A stretch of 64,000 nt of DNA from Microcoleus vaginatus HSN003 (GTDB lineage: Bacteria; Cyanobacteriota; Cyanobacteriia; Cyanobacteriales; Microcoleaceae): assembly GCF_022701255.1 (NCBI RefSeq), contig NZ_CP031705.1:6324001-6388000 (forward strand). The letters run 5' to 3'. This document shows, piece by piece, positions 9,797 through 19,430 of the stretch (the stretch's first letter is position 1; each line of letters begins with the position of its first letter). The position numbers and the translations under genes are program-made. The notes beneath the pieces are model-generated. The model searched no databases, was not told where the DNA came from, and saw only the letters and a list, made by a program, of their open reading frames with translations.

Positions 9797-9912
9797 GATC
9801 CCCCTAAATCCCCCTTAAGAAGGGGGACTTTGAGTGTTCCAGTCCTCCTCTTTTTCCGCTTGGGACTTTGGCTACTCTTGTCCCCCCCTTATTAAGGGGG
9901 TTAGGGGGGATC
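9797..9912. repeat. Inverted-repeat intergenic element (CCCCCT/AGGGGG type)
   Basis: About 116 bp bounded by GATCCCCCTAAATCCCCCTT on the left and AAGGGGGTTAGGGGGGATC on the right, with a further AAGAAGGGGGA arm inside. It can fold into a long hairpin. Elements of this look are widespread between cyanobacterial genes and are probably non-autonomous mobile repeats. It lies in the 281-bp gap between the GmhB-like gene and the STAND ATPase gene, both minus strand. No target duplication is obvious. Confidence 0.65.
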
Positions 9913-9969
9913 GGGAAGACTGGACAAGGAAGACTATAGGCTGGTACAGCGAAAATTTAGGTACGATCA

Positions 9970-11094
9970 TCATTCTAAAATAGATTGTTTGCCTAACCAT
10001 TCGCGGAAACTATTATGATACAAACTATAGCAAATTTCTCCTCCAATTTCTTGTTTATGTAAGAACTCGATCCAATTGTCTAACGCTTTTTCAACATCGT
10101 ATTCATCCTGATCAATTATATTGGATATCGCACTTACAGATAAACCTGTTGTGGATTTTACCAAAACATTCAGCACAGACAATTCGATCGCCGATAAGCC
10201 ATCACCTCTCATCCGCAGCCAGTGGTTTTGATAATACGCTGCTAAACGGGGAGGAAGTTCAGAGAGAAGTGAGGACTCCCCCAGATTAGCATCGGGGCGT
10301 GAATTCTCGTTAATGGCAGGTAACATCTCACTCAGATACATGAAATTGTCTTCGCTGACAGTTGCGAGTTGTTGGCCCAATTCCGGTGCCGTTAAATCCG
10401 GTGCGGTGGATAGGTATTGCTGAATGTAGTTCAGGGCATCCTCGCGATTTTGGGCGGGATAATCTCTTAAATCGAGAGTTTGAGAGGGCGTTTCAATTAA
10501 CAAACCGGATTTCTCTCTCAAAAACGGGCGGCGGGCGAGGATAAAATAAGTACGATCGCCCAAATATCTCGGCAGATAAAACAGATTTGTGCTGGGAGGC
10601 TGACTCGTGCGGGCGATCGCGTCTACAGAATCAATGACTATTATCAACTTTTGGCGAGCGTCTAATTTATCGCTAATTTGCTGAAGCAACAAAGACAGAA
10701 ACCAACTCCCATCATGGGATTCGAGATTTTGAAGTTGAGATTTGAGCTTGAGAATTTCCGATGTTTCCCCATTGGCGGCAAGGTATTTGTCAATCAGTTG
10801 ATTGCAGACAGAAGCGAGAAAATCTTCAGCTCGATTTTTGCCCTCAACTGCAGCGTTGTAATAGATACTGCGAGGATGGGCGGTGACATATTGGGCGAGG
10901 ATGGAACTTTTGCCGCAGCCGGGAGTGCCGACAATTGTGAAATAACCGCGGCTGTGGGAGTTGAGAAAGTTGGAAATGGCATAAAAAAGAAATTCGCGCC
11001 CGACAAAATTATCGGTTTTTTCTCGCAGGAGTTGCTGAAATTCTTTTGGGTAAGCAGCGGTAGAGATGGGAGTTGAGAGAGGTGAGGAATTCAT
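9970..11094 (-). CDS. STAND/NACHT-like P-loop ATPase without visible effector domain
   Basis: A 374-residue protein started at the ATG at 11094, whose ATGA overlaps the stop of the upstream WD40 gene. An upstream in-frame extension is only WD40 coding sequence read out of frame. Walker A is GTPGCGKS (56-63) after a NFVGREF lead typical of STAND ATPases, Walker B is LIIVIDSVDAI (150-160), and a sensor region ILARRPFL follows. The rest is an all-helical/winged-helix part ending in GGEICYSLYHNSFREWL. That ending matches the tail of the interrupted ATPase gene at 19256-21850, so the two are paralogues. There is no N-terminal HTH here. STAND proteins are ATP-switched sensors in defence and signalling; the propeller genes just upstream are the likely sensor partners (inference). 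Confidence 0.8.
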   Translation of the reverse strand: MNSSPLSTPISTAAYPKEFQQLLREKTDNFVGREFLFYAISNFLNSHSRGYFTIVGTPGCGKSSILAQYVTAHPRSIYYNAAVEGKNRAEDFLASVCNQLIDKYLAANGETSEILKLKSQLQNLESHDGSWFLSLLLQQISDKLDARQKLIIVIDSVDAIARTSQPPSTNLFYLPRYLGDRTYFILARRPFLREKSGLLIETPSQTLDLRDYPAQNREDALNYIQQYLSTAPDLTAPELGQQLATVSEDNFMYLSEMLPAINENSRPDANLGESSLLSELPPRLAAYYQNHWLRMRGDGLSAIELSVLNVLVKSTTGLSVSAISNIIDQDEYDVEKALDNWIEFLHKQEIGGEICYSLYHNSFREWLGKQSILE

Positions 11095-12813
11095 GTTAGT
11101 GCCTCCACCCCTTCTAGCCGCAGGAAATATACGCGACCGGATTCTTCGCCTACCACAATTGTGACTCCATCGGGTGCAATAGCGCAAGAGGCGATCGAAC
11201 TTTCACCCCTGAAACTGGCAATGACATTTCTACTGGACAAATCCCAGACTTTGAGGGTTTTGTCATCTGAACCAGAAATCGCCCATTTGCCGTCGGGGGT
11301 GATGGCTACTGCTTTTACCGATTTGCTGTGATCTTTGAGAGTAAACTCTTCCTTTCCAGTTGTTAAATCCCAGACTTTTAGGGTGTTGTCGCACGAACCA
11401 GAAATGGCCAGCTTCCCATTAGAAGTGATGGCAACTGAATTTACCGAGTCTCTGTGAACATTTAAAGTAAACAGTTCCTTTCTAGCGGTTAAATTCCAGA
11501 CTTTGATGCTGGTGTCATCTGAACCAGAAATCGCCAGCTTGCCGTCAGCAGTGATAGCAACTGCATTTACCGAGTAGCTGTGGAGAGTAAACTCTTCCTT
11601 TCCAGTTGTTAAATCCCAGACTTTGATGGCCTTGTCCCACGAACCGGAAACCGCCCTCTTCCCATCAGCAGTGAGGGCTACTGCATTGACCGATTCGCTA
11701 TGACCTTGGAGAGTAAACTCTTCTTTTCCAGTTGTTAAATCCCAGACTTTGACAGTCTTGTCGAAAGAACCCGAAATCGCCCGCTTACCATCAGCAGTGA
11801 CGGCTACCGAATTTACCAAGTAGCTATGACCAGTGAGAGTAAATTCTTCTTTTCCAGTGGTTAAATCCCAGACTTTGAGGGTTTTGTCTGCTGAACCAGA
11901 AATCGCGCGCTTGCCATCAGCAGTGACGGCTACCGAATTTACCAAGTAGCTGTGACCTTTGAGAGTAAACTGTTCGTTTCCAGTGGTTAAATCCCAGACT
12001 TTGAGGGTTTTGTCCGATGAACCAGAAATTGCCCGCTTGCCATCAGCAGTGACGGCTACTGCATTTACTGAGTAGCTGTGACCTTCGAGAGTAAACTGTT
12101 CCTTTCGAGTTGTTAAATCCCAGACTCTGAGGGAGTTGTCAAATGAACCAGAAATTGCCCGCTTGCCATCAGCAGTGACGGCTACTGTATATAGTGAGTC
12201 GCTGTGACCTTCGAAAGTAAACAGTTGCTTTCCAGTGGTTAAATCCCAGACTCTGAGGGTTTTGTCTCTTGAACCAGAAATCGCCTGTTTCCCATCCTCC
12301 GTGACGGCAACTGCATTTACTGAGTAGCTGTGACCTTTGAGAGTAAACTCCTCCTTTCGAGTTGTTAAATCCCAGACTTTGATGGTGTTGTCCCACGAAC
12401 CAGAAATTGCCCGCTTGCCATCCTCCGTGACAGCGACTGCATTTACTGAGTAGCTGTGACCTTTGAGAGTAAACAGTTGCTTTCCAGTGGTTAAATCCCA
12501 GACTTTGATGGTGTTGTCGAAAGAACCAGAAATTGCCCTTTTGCCATCCTCCGTGACGGCGACTGCATATACTGAGTTACTGTGACCTTCGAGGGTAAAT
12601 TCTTCCTTTGCAGTGGTTAAATCCCAGACTTTGAGGGTGTTGTCTGTTGAACCAGAAATGGCCCGCTTGCTATCCTCCGTGACGGCGACTGCATATACTG
12701 AATTACTGTGACCTTCGAGGGTAAATTCTTCCTTTCCAGTGGTTAAATCCCAGACTTTGAGGGTCTTGTCTCTTGAACCAGAAATTGCCCTTTTGCCATC
12801 CTCCGTGACGGCG
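11091..12813 (-). pseudogene. WD40 propeller gene C, 3' part (separated from its start by an IS)
   Basis: This stretch is one uninterrupted frame of about thirteen WD40 blades read on the minus strand from the IS boundary to the stop at 11091. It has no ATG, GTG or TTG of its own until a TTG at 11945, so alone it lacks a start. It is the distal half of the gene whose first 170 codons lie at 14088-14596. Blades follow the pattern GHSxxVNAVAVTxDGKRAISGSxDxTLKVWDLTTGKEEFTL, about 41 residues each. The last blade is degenerate and ends VYFLRLEGVEALT. The stop overlaps the start of the next ATPase gene. Bases 12805-12813 are one copy of the IS4 target duplication. Confidence 0.85.
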
Positions 12814-14087
12814 CTGGGGGGGTAACAACACGCCCCAAACCCAGACGTGGTAAAGATTGGCCTGTGTTGTGGTAAAAAAAGATAGGCAGCAGAATTGTTA
12901 CACGCTTGCCTATCCCAAAAAATATGTTACCAACATTTTACCAGACTCACTTACAAAAACAACTGACGCAAGCCCAGTTTATTTTACTCACAATCTTATT
13001 GAACCTGATACAATCCGAGAAACAAGTGAGGTTAGAGAGACTGGTACGAGTATTTCCTTACCCAATTACTACCGAAAGTCGCCGTCGCAAATTACAAAGA
13101 TTTCTCGATTTACCTCAATTAACGCTCGCACTAATCTGGTTCCCATTAATCACTTATTGGTTAACAACTTATTGTCCTATCGGACAAAGGTTATCGATTG
13201 CGATCGACCGCAGTCAGTGGGGGTGTATTAATCTGTTCACGCTCGCATTGATTTGGCAGAAGAGGGCTATCCCATTATACTGGTGTTTATTACCCAAATT
13301 AGGAAACAGTAACTTAGAAGAACAAACCCTCGCTCTCCAACAAGTCTTACCCTTACTTAAAGAATATAAAGTCATCGTTTTAGGAGACCGTGAATTTTGC
13401 TCGGTAGACTTGGGAAACTGGCTCAAGACAATGGGTGTATCTTTTTGCTTGAGACTGAAAAAAAATCATTGCCTGGAAACAGAAAATTTAATCTGGCAAC
13501 GTTTAGACCAATTAGGAATAATACCAGGAACTTCGTTATACTTTCAAGGAATAAGAGTCAGAAAAACCCGACCAGTAGCCGGATTTGATATCGCCTGTAA
13601 ATGGAAACGTAACTATCAGGGAATAAAAGTCAAAGATGCTTGGTTTATTCTGACAGATTTAGGCTCATTGCCCGTCGCGATTGCAGCTTACAAAAAGCGG
13701 ATGGGGATAGAAGAAATGTTCCGAGATTATAAGACAGGAGGCTACAATATAGAAGGAACTGGTTTAAAGGGAGAGCGGCTTATTAAAATAATTTTATTAA
13801 TGGCTATCGCCTACAGTTCGGCAATATTTCAGGGTAAGGAAATTCAGAAAAAGCAGCTACAAAAATATATATCTCGTTCTAAAGAACCCAGAAAAAAATA
13901 CCGAAGACGGAGTACATTTGGCATTGGTCAAGATGGGGAACAGTGGGTAAATTATCTCGCTCAACATTCCGAACTCGTTCAAGAGTTAATGAAATTAACC
14001 CGCAATAAACGTCGCTTTTACCAACAGGGTATACGGGCTGCAACCTTGATTAGGTCTAGTTCCTAGACCTCTTTGTCACCCTCCCAG
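12814..14087 (+). mobile_element. IS4-family insertion sequence, complete, 9-bp target duplication
   Basis: A 1274-bp element. The left end reads CTGGGGGGGTAACAAC and the right end, read inward, CTGGGAGGGTGACAAAG: imperfect terminal inverted repeats matching at about 13 of the first 15 bases. Direct repeats GTGACGGCG flank it at 12805-12813 and 14088-14096, the length typical of several IS4-type elements. It contains one transposase gene on the plus strand. Removing the element and one repeat joins the two WD40 gene parts in frame as 741 codons including the stop, so the insertion is well defined and probably recent. Confidence 0.93.
12924..14066 (+). CDS. IS4-family transposase (DDE)
   Basis: A 380-residue transposase from the ATG at 12924; a TTG six codons upstream is an alternative start. 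The catalytic residues are visible: Asp in SIAIDRSQW, Asp in VLGDREFC, and the Glu of the IS4 YREK signature YKKRMGIEEMFRDYKTGG (Y-x2-R ... E ... K spacing). The C terminus is basic. No stop codons or frameshifts occur, so the enzyme may be active. It is read opposite to the WD40 gene it interrupts. Confidence 0.92.
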   Translation: MLPTFYQTHLQKQLTQAQFILLTILLNLIQSEKQVRLERLVRVFPYPITTESRRRKLQRFLDLPQLTLALIWFPLITYWLTTYCPIGQRLSIAIDRSQWGCINLFTLALIWQKRAIPLYWCLLPKLGNSNLEEQTLALQQVLPLLKEYKVIVLGDREFCSVDLGNWLKTMGVSFCLRLKKNHCLETENLIWQRLDQLGIIPGTSLYFQGIRVRKTRPVAGFDIACKWKRNYQGIKVKDAWFILTDLGSLPVAIAAYKKRMGIEEMFRDYKTGGYNIEGTGLKGERLIKIILLMAIAYSSAIFQGKEIQKKQLQKYISRSKEPRKKYRRRSTFGIGQDGEQWVNYLAQHSELVQELMKLTRNKRRFYQQGIRAATLIRSSS

Positions 14088-14596
14088 GTGACGGCGACTG
14101 CATATACTGAGTTGCTGTGACCTTCGAGGGTGCGTAGCAATCCCCTGCGAGGGGGAGTTAAACAAGCTGTCAAAGGACGCAACCAAGGTGGTGCTTTCCA
14201 CTGCTTCGCTACCTCCAGCATTGCCTGAATCTGAGGCATTTCAAAGTCCTGTAGGCGCCCTAACAATTGTTCCGCCAGTTTGGTTTTATCTCGCTCCAAA
14301 ATATCGGCTGACATCCACAGTACCCTTTGAATCAAGTTCAAGGCTTTTGCTGTTTCTGAGTTGTATTTTAGGTTAGTGACTGCTTCAGAAGCGCTAACCA
14401 AATCGAAATCATCAATCAGTGCCTGCACCCCAAATTCAGGATGCTGAATCTTTGCCATCAGAAAGTTAAAATCAGTCAGTTTTTGAGAATACTTTTCTAA
14501 ATTCCCTGACTTAACATAATTTGGCAGTAAACTGCCCAGATAAGCACGTTGATAGAAAAGTGGTTTGGCAGCTAACTTGTCAGTAAACTCTCCCAT
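14088..14596 (-). pseudogene. WD40 propeller gene C, 5' part (N-terminal helical domain and first blade start)
   Basis: The first 170 codons of the third WD40 gene, from the ATG at 14596. It carries the N-terminal helical domain shared with the two upstream genes (MGEFTDKLAAKPLFYQRAYL, then LLGRLQDFEMPQIQAMLEVA) and starts the first blade (LLRTLEGHSNSVYAVAV) before the IS4 element. If translated as it stands it would pick up about eight foreign residues from the IS end and stop at 14063. The ATG sits one base after the stop of the previous WD40 gene (TGAGATGG), the same junction found upstream of every WD40 gene in this array. The ancestral product would be 740 residues with 14 blades. Confidence 0.85.
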
Positions 14597-14597
14597 C

Positions 14598-16973
14598 TCA
14601 CCCCATCCCCTCTTCTAAATACTCAGTAATCCCTTCTAGTCGCAGGAAATATACGCGGCCCGATGCGTCGCCGGCCACAATTGTCAGTCCATCGGGTGCA
14701 ATAGCGCAACAGATTATCGCACTTTCACCCGTAAAACTGGCAATGAGATTTCCAGTGGTTAAATCCCAGACTTTGATGGTCTTGTCCGAGGAACCAGAAA
14801 TCGCCCGTTTACCATCAGGAGTGACAGCTACTGCTTTTACCAAATCGCTGTGACCAGTGAGAGTAAACTCTTCCTTTCGAGTTGTTAAATCCCAAACTTT
14901 GATAGTGTTGTCATGTGAACAAGAAATTGCCCGCTTCCCATCAGTAGTGAGGGCTACTGCATTTACAAAGTTGCTGTGACCAGTGAGAGTAAACTCTTCC
15001 TTTTTAGTGATTAAATCCCAGACTTTGATGGTGTAGTCCGATGAACCAGAAATTGCCAGCTTGCCATCAGCAGTGACAGCGACTGCATTTACAAAGTTGC
15101 TGTGACCATTAAGAGTAAACTGTTCCTTTCCAGTTGTCAAATCCCAGACTTTTAGGGTGTTATCCGATGAACCAGAAACTGCCCTTTTGCCATCAGCAGT
15201 GACGGCTACTCCATTGACTGAGGAGCTGTGACCTTTGAGAGTAAACAGTTCCTTTCCAGTTGTTAAATCCCAGACTTTTAGGGTGTTGTCTTTTGAACCA
15301 GAAATCGCCCGCTTCCCATCCGCAGTGACGGCTACCGCATTTACAAAGTAGTTATGGCTTTCATAAGTAAACAGTTTCTTTCCAGTTGTTAACTCCCAGA
15401 CTTTTAGGGTGTTGTCTTTTGAACCAGAAATAGCCCGCTTCCCATCCGCAGGAATAGCGGCTGCATTTACCGAGTAGTTATGGTCATGAGAAGTAAGCTC
15501 TTCCTTTTCAGTTGTTAAATCCCAGACTTTGAGCGTGCTGTCCGAGCAACCAGAAATCGCCCGCTTACCATCAGCAGTGACGGCTACCGAGTTTACCGAG
15601 TAGTGATGGTCATGAGAAGTAAACTCTTCCTTTCCAGTTGTTAAATCCCAAACTTTGAGAGTGTTGTCTTTTGAACCAGAAATCGCCCGTTTCCCATCAG
15701 CAGTGACGGCTACCGAATTTACCGAGTAACTGTGACTATTGAGAGTAAACTCTTCCTTCCCCGTTGTTAAATCCCAGACCTTGAGCGTCCTGTCTCTTGA
15801 ACCAGAAATCGCTCGCTTGCCATCAGCAGTAACGGCTACCGCATTGACCGAAGAGCTGTGACCTTTGAGAGTAAATTCTTCCTTTTTATTTGTTAAATCC
15901 CAAACTTTAAGAGTGTTGTCCGATGAACCAGAAATCACCCGATTCCCATCAGTAGTGACAGCGACGGCCCATACCGAATTACTGTGGCCTTTGAGAGTAA
16001 ACTCTTCCTTCCGAGTTGTTAAATCCCAAACTTTGACCGTTTTATCCTCTGAACCAGAAATTGCTCGTTTGCCATCAAGAGTGACAGCGACGGCCCATAC
16101 GGAGTTACTGTGACCTTTGAGAGTAAACTCTTCCTTTCCAGTTACTAAATTCCAGACTTTGAGGGTGTTGTCCGATGAACCAGAAATTACTCGTTTACCA
16201 TCAGCAGTGACAGCAACTGCATTTACCCAGTAAGTGTGACCTTTGAGAGTAAACTCTTCCTTTCCAGTTGTTAAATCCCAAATTTTTATGGTATTGTCCC
16301 AAGAACCAGAAATCACCCGCTTGCCATCCTCCGTGACAGCAACTGCATTTACATTTACTGAGTAGCCATGACCTTGGAGTGTAAAAAGTTCCTTTCCAGT
16401 TGTTAAATTCCAGACTTTTATGGTCTTATCTACTGAACCAGAAATCACCTGTTTGCCATCAGTAGTGACGGCAACTGCATTTACAAAATTTGTGTGGCCT
16501 TCAAGTGTACGTAGTAATCCTCCTCGGGGGGGAATGAGACAAGGGATTAAAGGACGCAACCAAGGTGCTGCTTTCCACTTTTTTGCTACCTGCAGCATTG
16601 CTTGAATCTCTGGCATTTCAAAGTACAGTAGGCGGCCTAACAATTGTTGTGCTAGTTTAGCTTTATTTAGTTCTAAAATATCCGCTGACATCCACAGCAC
16701 CGATTGAATCAAGTTCAGAGATTTCGCTCTTTCTAGGTTGTAATCGGAGTGAGTTACTGCTTCTGGCTCCTCTACTAAATTAAAATCATCAATAAGCGCC
16801 TGCACCCCAAACTCAGGATGCTGAATCTTTGCCATCAGGAAGTTAAAATCAGTCAGTTTTTGATAATACTTTTCTAAATTACCTGACTTGACATAATTTG
16901 GCAGTAAGCTGCCCAGATAAGCACGTTGATATGAAAGTGGTTTAGCCGCTAACTTGTCAGCAAATTCTCCCAT
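14598..16973 (-). CDS. WD40 repeat protein B (N-terminal helical domain plus about 15 blades)
   Basis: A 791-residue protein, the middle of three tandem paralogues. Residues about 1-145 form a helical domain starting MGEFADKLAAKPLSYQRAYL that carries the LAQQLLGRLLYFE and PEIQAMLQVAKKWKAAPWLR blocks, seen between ATPase and propeller in cyanobacterial NACHT-WD40 proteins. About fifteen WD40 blades follow, nearly identical to one another at the DNA level, and the tail is ITEYLEEGMG. Fifteen blades would fold as two stacked propellers. The ATG follows the stop of gene A after one base. Here the sensor part is a separate gene from the STAND ATPase, so it may be a partner subunit. The ligand is unknown; no enzyme domain is present. 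Confidence 0.88.
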   Translation of the reverse strand: MGEFADKLAAKPLSYQRAYLGSLLPNYVKSGNLEKYYQKLTDFNFLMAKIQHPEFGVQALIDDFNLVEEPEAVTHSDYNLERAKSLNLIQSVLWMSADILELNKAKLAQQLLGRLLYFEMPEIQAMLQVAKKWKAAPWLRPLIPCLIPPRGGLLRTLEGHTNFVNAVAVTTDGKQVISGSVDKTIKVWNLTTGKELFTLQGHGYSVNVNAVAVTEDGKRVISGSWDNTIKIWDLTTGKEEFTLKGHTYWVNAVAVTADGKRVISGSSDNTLKVWNLVTGKEEFTLKGHSNSVWAVAVTLDGKRAISGSEDKTVKVWDLTTRKEEFTLKGHSNSVWAVAVTTDGNRVISGSSDNTLKVWDLTNKKEEFTLKGHSSSVNAVAVTADGKRAISGSRDRTLKVWDLTTGKEEFTLNSHSYSVNSVAVTADGKRAISGSKDNTLKVWDLTTGKEEFTSHDHHYSVNSVAVTADGKRAISGCSDSTLKVWDLTTEKEELTSHDHNYSVNAAAIPADGKRAISGSKDNTLKVWELTTGKKLFTYESHNYFVNAVAVTADGKRAISGSKDNTLKVWDLTTGKELFTLKGHSSSVNGVAVTADGKRAVSGSSDNTLKVWDLTTGKEQFTLNGHSNFVNAVAVTADGKLAISGSSDYTIKVWDLITKKEEFTLTGHSNFVNAVALTTDGKRAISCSHDNTIKVWDLTTRKEEFTLTGHSDLVKAVAVTPDGKRAISGSSDKTIKVWDLTTGNLIASFTGESAIICCAIAPDGLTIVAGDASGRVYFLRLEGITEYLEEGMG

Positions 16974-16974
16974 C

Positions 16975-19254
16975 TCACGCCATCCCCTTTTCTAAATACT
17001 CAGTAATCCCTTCTAGCCGCAGGAAATATACGCGGCCGGATTCTTCGCCTACCACAATTGTGATTTGATCTGGTGCAATAGCGCAAGAGGCGATCGAACT
17101 TTCACCCGTGAAACTAGCAATGATATTTCCATTCGACAAATCCCAGACTTTGAGGGTGTTGTCCGACGAACCAGAAATCGCCCGCTTGCCATCAGCAGTG
17201 ACGGCTACTATATTTACTGAGTTGCTGTGACCTTTGAGAGTAAACTGTTCTTTTCCAGTTGTTAAATCCCAGACTTTAAGAGTTTTGTCTCTTGAACCAG
17301 AAATTGCCCGCTTGCCATCAGCAGTAGTAGCGACTGCTATTACCGACTTGCTGTGACCCGTGAGGGTAAAAAGTTGCCTTGGAGCTATTGGATTTCTCCA
17401 AATAAAAGCTAACAATTCCCTCCTTATTTCTAAATCCCAGACTTTGATGGTGTTGTCCGACGAACCAGAAATGGCCCGCTTCCCATCAGTGGTGACGGCG
17501 ACTGCATATACCGAGTCCCTGTGACCTTTGAGCGTAAACAGTTCCTCTCGATTTACTAAATCCCAAACTTTGAGGGTGTCGTCCCGTGAACCAGAAATGG
17601 CCCGCTTCCCATCAGTGGTGACGGCGACTGCATATACCGAGTCCCTGTGACCTTGAAGCGTAAACAGTTCATCTTCAGTTTCTAAATCCCAAACTTTGAG
17701 GGTGTGGTTCCGTGAACTAGAAATCGCCCGCTTGCCATCAGTGGTGACGGCGACTGCACTTACTGATTCCCTGTGACCAGTGAGAGTAAACTGTTCATTT
17801 CCAGTTGTTAAATCCCAAACTTTGAGGGTGTTGTCCGACGAACCGGAAATCGCCCACTTCCCATCAGCAGTTACGGCTATTGCTTTTACCAAGTAGCTGC
17901 GATCTTTGATGCTAAACAGTTTATCTCCAGTTGTTAAATCCCAGACTTTGAGGCTGTTGTCCGACGAACCAGAAATCGCCCGCTTGCCATCAGCAGTTAC
18001 GGCTACTGCATTTATCGAGTCCATGTGACCTGTAAGCGTAAACAGTTCCTTTCCAGTTGTTAAATCCCAAACTTTGAGGAGGTTGTCCGACGAACCGGAA
18101 ATCGCCCGCTTGCCATCAGCAGTGACGGCTATTGCTTTTACCCTGTGACTTTTGATGGTAAACAGTTCCTTTCCAGTGGTTAGATCCCAGACTTTGAGGG
18201 TGTTGTCCGACGAACCAGAAATCGCCCGCTTCCCATCAGCAGTGACGGCGACTGCTTTTACCCAGTCGCTGTGACCTTTAAGAGTAAACAGTTCCTTTCC
18301 AGTGGTTAAATCCCAGACTTTTAGGGTGTTGTCCGACGAACCGGAAATCGCCCGCTTGTCATCAGCAGTGACGGCTACTACTTTTATCGAGTCGCTGTGA
18401 CCTGTAAGCGTAAACAGTTGATTTCCAGTGGTTAAATCCCAGACTTTTAGGGTGTTATCCGACGAACCAGAAATCGCCATTTTGCCATCAGCAGTGACGG
18501 CTACTGCTGTTACCCAGCTACTATGATCTTCAAGAGTAAACAGTTGATTTCCAGTGGTTAGATCCCAGACTTTTAGGGTGTTGTCCGACGAACCAGAAAT
18601 CGCCCGCTTCCCATCAGCAGTGACGGCTACTGCATATACTGAGTTGCTGTGACCTTTGAGAGTAAACTGTTCATTTCCAGTTGTTAAATCCCAAACTTTG
18701 AGGGTGTTGTCTCCTGAGCCAGAAATTGCTCGCTTGCCATCAGCAGTGACAGCGACTGCATTTACCGAGTTTCTGTGACCTTTGAGGGTGCGTAGTAGTC
18801 CCCTGCGAGGGGGAGTTAAACAGGGTGTCAAAGGACGCAACCAAGGTTCTGCTTTCCACTGCTTGGCTACTTCCAGCATGACCTGAATCTCGGGCATTTC
18901 AAAGTACAGTAAGCGCCCTAACAATTGTTCCGCCAGTTTGCTCCGATCTCGCTCCAAAATATCGGCTGACATCCACAGTACCCTTTGAATCAAGTTCAAG
19001 GCTTTTGCTGTTTCTGAGTTGTATTCTGAGTGAGTTACTGCTTCTGAATCGTCAAGCAAATTGAAATCATCAATAAGTGCCTGCACCCCAAATTCAGGAT
19101 GCTGAATCTTTGCCATCAGAAAGTCAAAATCTGTCAGTTTTTGATAATACTTTTCTAAATTACCTGACTTGACATGATTTGGCAGTAAGCTGCCCAGATA
19201 AGCACGTTGATAGAAAAGTGGTTTGGCCGCTAACTTGTCAGCAAATTCTCCCAT
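16975..19254 (-). CDS. WD40 repeat protein A (N-terminal helical domain plus about 14 blades)
   Basis: A 759-residue paralogue of protein B with the same start (MGEFADKLAAKPLFYQRAYL), the same helical domain to about residue 145, and about fourteen WD40 blades. One blade connection is irregular: near residue 590 the sequence LEIRRELLAFIWRNPIAPRQ replaces the usual short turn, adding about 18 residues. One other blade is shortened (IKSHRVKAIAV). The last blade is degenerate (FTGESSIASCAIAPD) and the tail is ITEYLEKGMA. The ATG comes one base after the stop of the upstream STAND ATPase gene, so the whole set was probably one operon before the IS insertions. Confidence 0.88.
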   Translation of the reverse strand: MGEFADKLAAKPLFYQRAYLGSLLPNHVKSGNLEKYYQKLTDFDFLMAKIQHPEFGVQALIDDFNLLDDSEAVTHSEYNSETAKALNLIQRVLWMSADILERDRSKLAEQLLGRLLYFEMPEIQVMLEVAKQWKAEPWLRPLTPCLTPPRRGLLRTLKGHRNSVNAVAVTADGKRAISGSGDNTLKVWDLTTGNEQFTLKGHSNSVYAVAVTADGKRAISGSSDNTLKVWDLTTGNQLFTLEDHSSWVTAVAVTADGKMAISGSSDNTLKVWDLTTGNQLFTLTGHSDSIKVVAVTADDKRAISGSSDNTLKVWDLTTGKELFTLKGHSDWVKAVAVTADGKRAISGSSDNTLKVWDLTTGKELFTIKSHRVKAIAVTADGKRAISGSSDNLLKVWDLTTGKELFTLTGHMDSINAVAVTADGKRAISGSSDNSLKVWDLTTGDKLFSIKDRSYLVKAIAVTADGKWAISGSSDNTLKVWDLTTGNEQFTLTGHRESVSAVAVTTDGKRAISSSRNHTLKVWDLETEDELFTLQGHRDSVYAVAVTTDGKRAISGSRDDTLKVWDLVNREELFTLKGHRDSVYAVAVTTDGKRAISGSSDNTIKVWDLEIRRELLAFIWRNPIAPRQLFTLTGHSKSVIAVATTADGKRAISGSRDKTLKVWDLTTGKEQFTLKGHSNSVNIVAVTADGKRAISGSSDNTLKVWDLSNGNIIASFTGESSIASCAIAPDQITIVVGEESGRVYFLRLEGITEYLEKGMA

Positions 19255-19255
19255 C

Positions 19256-19430
19256 TCACGCCATCCCTTGTTCTAAATACTCAGTAATCCGTTGATTTAC
19301 TTGCTTAAAAATTCTCCGCTTTGAATCCATCTCCCGTTTGGTTTTCAGAAAGTCAAGGAAACTAGCATGATAGATGGTGTAGCAGATTTCTCCGTCTACA
19401 TTCTGCTTTTTCAAATACTCAACCCACTTA
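19256..19430 (-). pseudogene. STAND ATPase 1, 3' part (cut off by IS630)
   Basis: The last 57 codons of the STAND ATPase gene that starts at 21850, plus the TA target copy at 19429-19430. Read from the IS boundary it encodes KWVEYLKKQNVDGEICYTIY, then HASFLDFLKTKRE and the tail QRITEYLEQGMA before TGA at 19256-19258. The homologous tail of the other ATPase (NWIEFLHKQEIGGEICYSLY) confirms the identity and frame. The stop is followed after one base by the ATG of WD40 gene A. Confidence 0.8.

Noticed and set aside
11094-11187. Longer start for the second STAND ATPase at 11187
   Set aside because: The extra 31 residues are out-of-frame translation of the upstream WD40 gene; the ATG at 11094 overlaps the WD40 stop as ATGA.
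15865-16113. Plus-strand open frames inside the WD40 genes (also 16420-16605, 12169-12396)
   Set aside because: They are antisense shadows of repeated blades with no ribosome site or family resemblance.
11091-19254. Long-period direct repeats of about 126 bp
   Set aside because: They are WD40 blades in one open reading frame, not CRISPR or satellite DNA.
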